The notes below the pieces were generated by a model. The model saw only the letters and a list, made by a program, of their open reading frames with translations, made no database searches and had not been told where the DNA came from. Position numbers and translations under genes: made by a program. From positions 1-15,431 of the forward strand of contig JAFGWL010000007.1 in the NCBI GenBank assembly GCA_016937175.1: a DNA stretch of 15,431 bases. Direction: 5' to 3'. Source of the stretch: Candidatus Mcinerneyibacteriota bacterium. GTDB taxonomy: Bacteria; Macinerneyibacteriota; Macinerneyibacteria; Macinerneyibacteriales; DSCS01. Positions within the stretch are counted from its first letter, which is position 1. The number at the start of each line of letters is the position of its first letter. Shown here one piece after another: positions 13,490 to 15,431 of the stretch.

Positions 13490-14638
13490 ATGCAAACCGT
13501 TTCCCTCTGTGGTTCAACGGGCTCCATCGGGCAGTCGGCCTGCCGGATTCTCGGCCAGGCACAACACCTGACATGTAAGACACTGATCTTCGGGCGTAAC
13601 GAAGCAAAGGCCCGTGAGCAGATCGCCCTGTTAAGACCCTCTTATGCGGGATGTCTGGAAAAAGAGACGGCCTTGCGCATCAAGAGGGAGTTCTCATTTT
13701 TAAAAGAAGTCTTTTACGGAGAGGGGTTGACAGAAGCTGCCTCGCTCCCATCGGATATCTTTGTCTCGGCGGTATCGGGTTCTGCAGGAACGGCTTTCTC
13801 TTTTGCTGCCCTCAAGGGGGCGAGGCGGCTGGCGCTGGCCAACAAGGAGACCCTGGTCATGGCCGGGCAGATTTTTATGAAAGAAGCCTTACAGAGGGGG
13901 GTTTCCGTCTATCCCGTGGACAGTGAACACAATGCTCTTTACCAATGTCTGCAGGGTGAAGAGCGGGAAAATGTGGAAAGCCTGGTTTTGACAGCTTCAG
14001 GCGGCCCTTTTCGGGGGTTCGGAGCCGAGGAGCTTGCCCGTGTGACTCCTGCTCAGGCGTTGAAGCATCCCACATGGTCCATGGGGAAAAAGATCACCAT
14101 CGATTCAGCGACAATGGCGAATAAGGGGTTGGAGATCATCGAGGCTTCCTGCCTCTTCTCCTTTCCGGAAGAGCGTATCGAAGTGGTGGTGCATCCCCAG
14201 AGCATCATCCATTCCATGGTGCGGATGCGGGACGGTAGCCTGAAGGCCCTGCTGGGAGAACCCGATATGCGTCTTCCTTTGGCCTATGCCTTTGACTATC
14301 CCCGCAGGGAACGTTACGGCTGGGGACATTGCGACCTCACCCGGTTGGGGCCGCTGACCTTCGAAGCTCCTGATGAGAAGGCTTTCCCCGCTCTGCCCCT
14401 TGCCCGGGCTGCTTTGCACGGGGGAGGGATCCTGCCTCTGGTCTATAACCGGGTTAATGAAGAGGCTGTCAAGGCCTTTCTGGCAGGCAAGATCCCCTTC
14501 ACCGGGATCGCCGGATCAATCGAGCGTTATCTGGGAGAGTACAGCGGGAACAACCGGATACCGGGGAGTGTTGAAGAAGTGGAAGAGACGGATAAGGAAA
14601 TTTACCAACGGATCAGGAACGATTTGGAGTTGACATGA
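13490..14638 (+). CDS. dxr: 1-deoxy-D-xylulose 5-phosphate reductoisomerase
   Basis: A 382-residue enzyme of the non-mevalonate (MEP) pathway that converts DXP to 2-C-methyl-D-erythritol 4-phosphate with NADPH and a divalent metal. The NADPH-binding loop GSTGSIG is at 8-14, followed by ALANKETLVMAG. The metal site is Asp144, Glu146 (VDSEHNAL) and Glu215 (ATMANKGLEIIEAS, with Asn211/Lys212), and the substrate loop is PTWSMGKKITIDSA. SGGPFR and HPQSIIHSMVRM are intact, and the C-terminal helical domain is complete. ATG 13490 is preferred, with GGGAG (13479-13483) 6 bases upstream; GTG 13487 is one codon earlier. The stop overlaps the rseP start (ATGA). Also named ispC. Isoprenoids are therefore made by the MEP route. 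Confidence 0.97.
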   Translation: MQTVSLCGSTGSIGQSACRILGQAQHLTCKTLIFGRNEAKAREQIALLRPSYAGCLEKETALRIKREFSFLKEVFYGEGLTEAASLPSDIFVSAVSGSAGTAFSFAALKGARRLALANKETLVMAGQIFMKEALQRGVSVYPVDSEHNALYQCLQGEERENVESLVLTASGGPFRGFGAEELARVTPAQALKHPTWSMGKKITIDSATMANKGLEIIEASCLFSFPEERIEVVVHPQSIIHSMVRMRDGSLKALLGEPDMRLPLAYAFDYPRRERYGWGHCDLTRLGPLTFEAPDEKAFPALPLARAALHGGGILPLVYNRVNEEAVKAFLAGKIPFTGIAGSIERYLGEYSGNNRIPGSVEEVEETDKEIYQRIRNDLELT

Positions 14639-15431
14639 TACTTTATATTCTCATTGCTGTTTTTATTCTGGGTATTGTAGTCTTTTTTCATGAACTGGGC
14701 CATTTTCTTCTGGCCAAAAAGAACGGGATCAAGGTCTATACTTTTTCTATCGGCTTCGGTCCCAGGATCTGGGGCAGGGAGTACAAAGGGACAGAGTACA
14801 GGATCTCGGCAGTCCCCTTCGGGGGCTATGTGGCCATGGCCGGGGAAGAGCTCGAAGACCGCAAGGGAGAACCTGACGAATTTGCTTCCAAAAGCCTCTG
14901 GCAGCGCTTTCAGGTGGTCTTCGCCGGCCCCCTGATGAACTTTATACTTGCGTTCGCCGTGATCTGGCTGGCTCTCATCATCGGGGTCAATGAGCCCATA
15001 CGGGAGACAGACCTGAAGATCGGCTGGGTCGAAGAGGGGAGTATCGCTGAACAGGCGGGGCTGACGGCGGGGGACACTATCACAGCCCTGAACGGCAAAC
15101 CCGTGAAGAATTGGAAGGATTTTACCGACAAGCTTATCTTCTCCAAAGAAGAAGCGACCATCACCTGGCTCTCCGGAGAGAAGACCGTAAGTGCTGAACT
15201 CTCGCTGGAACGGGATCCTTATACGGGGATGGTCCTTTTCGGGGCCGCTCCCGGCCATCCTGCCGTGGTCCGTTCTGTCGGTGAAAAGAGCCCGGCCGAT
15301 AAGGCGGGTATCCTTCCCGGAGACAAGATCATCTCCCTCAACGGAGAAGAGGTCACGTGTGCAGAAGAGCTGGTGATGAGCCTTATGGATCCTGATCAGG
15401 AGTTCGACCGTCTGCTTATTACGGTGGAGCG
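14635..15431 (+). CDS. rseP: RseP/RasP site-2 intramembrane protease, N-terminal part (runs off window)
   Basis: The first 265 residues of an M50 zinc metalloprotease. A first membrane segment carries the active-site HELGH (19-23, Glu20 catalytic), followed by a KVYTFSIGFGPRIWG segment and VPFGGYVAMAGE. Near 98-108 comes FAGPLMNFILA, the start of the next membrane segment. Two PDZ domains follow, at about 122-175 (GSIAEQAGLTAGDTITALNG) and from about 205 (SPADKAGILPGDKIISLNG). The C-terminal membrane segments with the third zinc ligand lie beyond the window. RseP cuts anti-sigma factors within the membrane in envelope stress responses and clears signal-peptide remnants. ATGA overlap with dxr and GGAG (14626-14629) show coupled translation. 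The dxr-rseP adjacency is common, usually behind cdsA, which is absent here. Confidence 0.95.
   Translation, partial: MILYILIAVFILGIVVFFHELGHFLLAKKNGIKVYTFSIGFGPRIWGREYKGTEYRISAVPFGGYVAMAGEELEDRKGEPDEFASKSLWQRFQVVFAGPLMNFILAFAVIWLALIIGVNEPIRETDLKIGWVEEGSIAEQAGLTAGDTITALNGKPVKNWKDFTDKLIFSKEEATITWLSGEKTVSAELSLERDPYTGMVLFGAAPGHPAVVRSVGEKSPADKAGILPGDKIISLNGEEVTCAEELVMSLMDPDQEFDRLLITVE

Noticed and set aside
1-15431. Mobile elements, CRISPR arrays, tRNA/rRNA genes, toxin-antitoxin or defence genes
   Set aside because: I scanned for these and found no terminal repeats, regular spacer pattern, transposase or integrase motifs, or RNA gene signatures. Gene composition looks uniform.

Overview
The window is about 15.4 kb of compact bacterial chromosome. 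It encodes 18 genes, 17 of them on the + strand, with a G+C content near one half by eye, strong AGGAGG-type ribosome binding sites and several sigma70-like promoters. I see no rRNA, tRNA, CRISPR array, insertion sequence or phage gene. The phylum cannot be fixed from the window. The run yicC-remA-gmk-rpoZ is the order known from Bacillus and relatives, and remA also occurs in other phyla. A lipoprotein beta-propeller, a LytS/LytTR pair, a Cys-rich nitronate monooxygenase-like enzyme and a DsrE-like protein suggest an anaerobe or facultative anaerobe. This could be a deep Firmicutes-like, Spirochaetota, Synergistota or Aminicenantes-type lineage, but this is inference.

Left part (1-3199): the start of a TldD/PmbA-type protein runs leftward off the window. 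It is divergent from a flavin-dependent nitronate monooxygenase/FabK-like gene across a 454-bp gap holding repeats and possible promoters. A promoter then precedes two half-size chromate transporter (CHR) subunits with overlapping stop and start, probably forming one heteromeric anion transporter.

Central part (3322-6825): a lipoprotein with a 6-bladed-propeller signature, a secreted TPR protein, a LytS-type histidine kinase and a LytTR response regulator. Gaps between them are a single base or overlaps. This looks like one cell-surface sensing and transcription unit and is the most interesting block in the window. The kinase has four membrane segments but no external sensor domain, so the two exported proteins may supply the sensing. 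Next, a near-consensus promoter leads into a GntP-family permease, a cytosolic TPR protein and a MOFRL-type glycerate 2-kinase. Together these look like a unit for uptake and phosphorylation of glycerate or a related sugar acid.

Right part (10275-15431): a promoter inside the end of the glycerate kinase gene serves a DsrE-like cysteine protein and exonuclease III. Then a near-perfect promoter (TTGACT-17-TATAAT) sits so close to the yicC start that the message should be leaderless or nearly so. It begins a housekeeping operon: yicC (RNase), remA (DNA-binding regulator), gmk (guanylate kinase), rpoZ (RNA polymerase omega), dxr (isoprenoid synthesis) and rseP (site-2 protease, cut by the window end).
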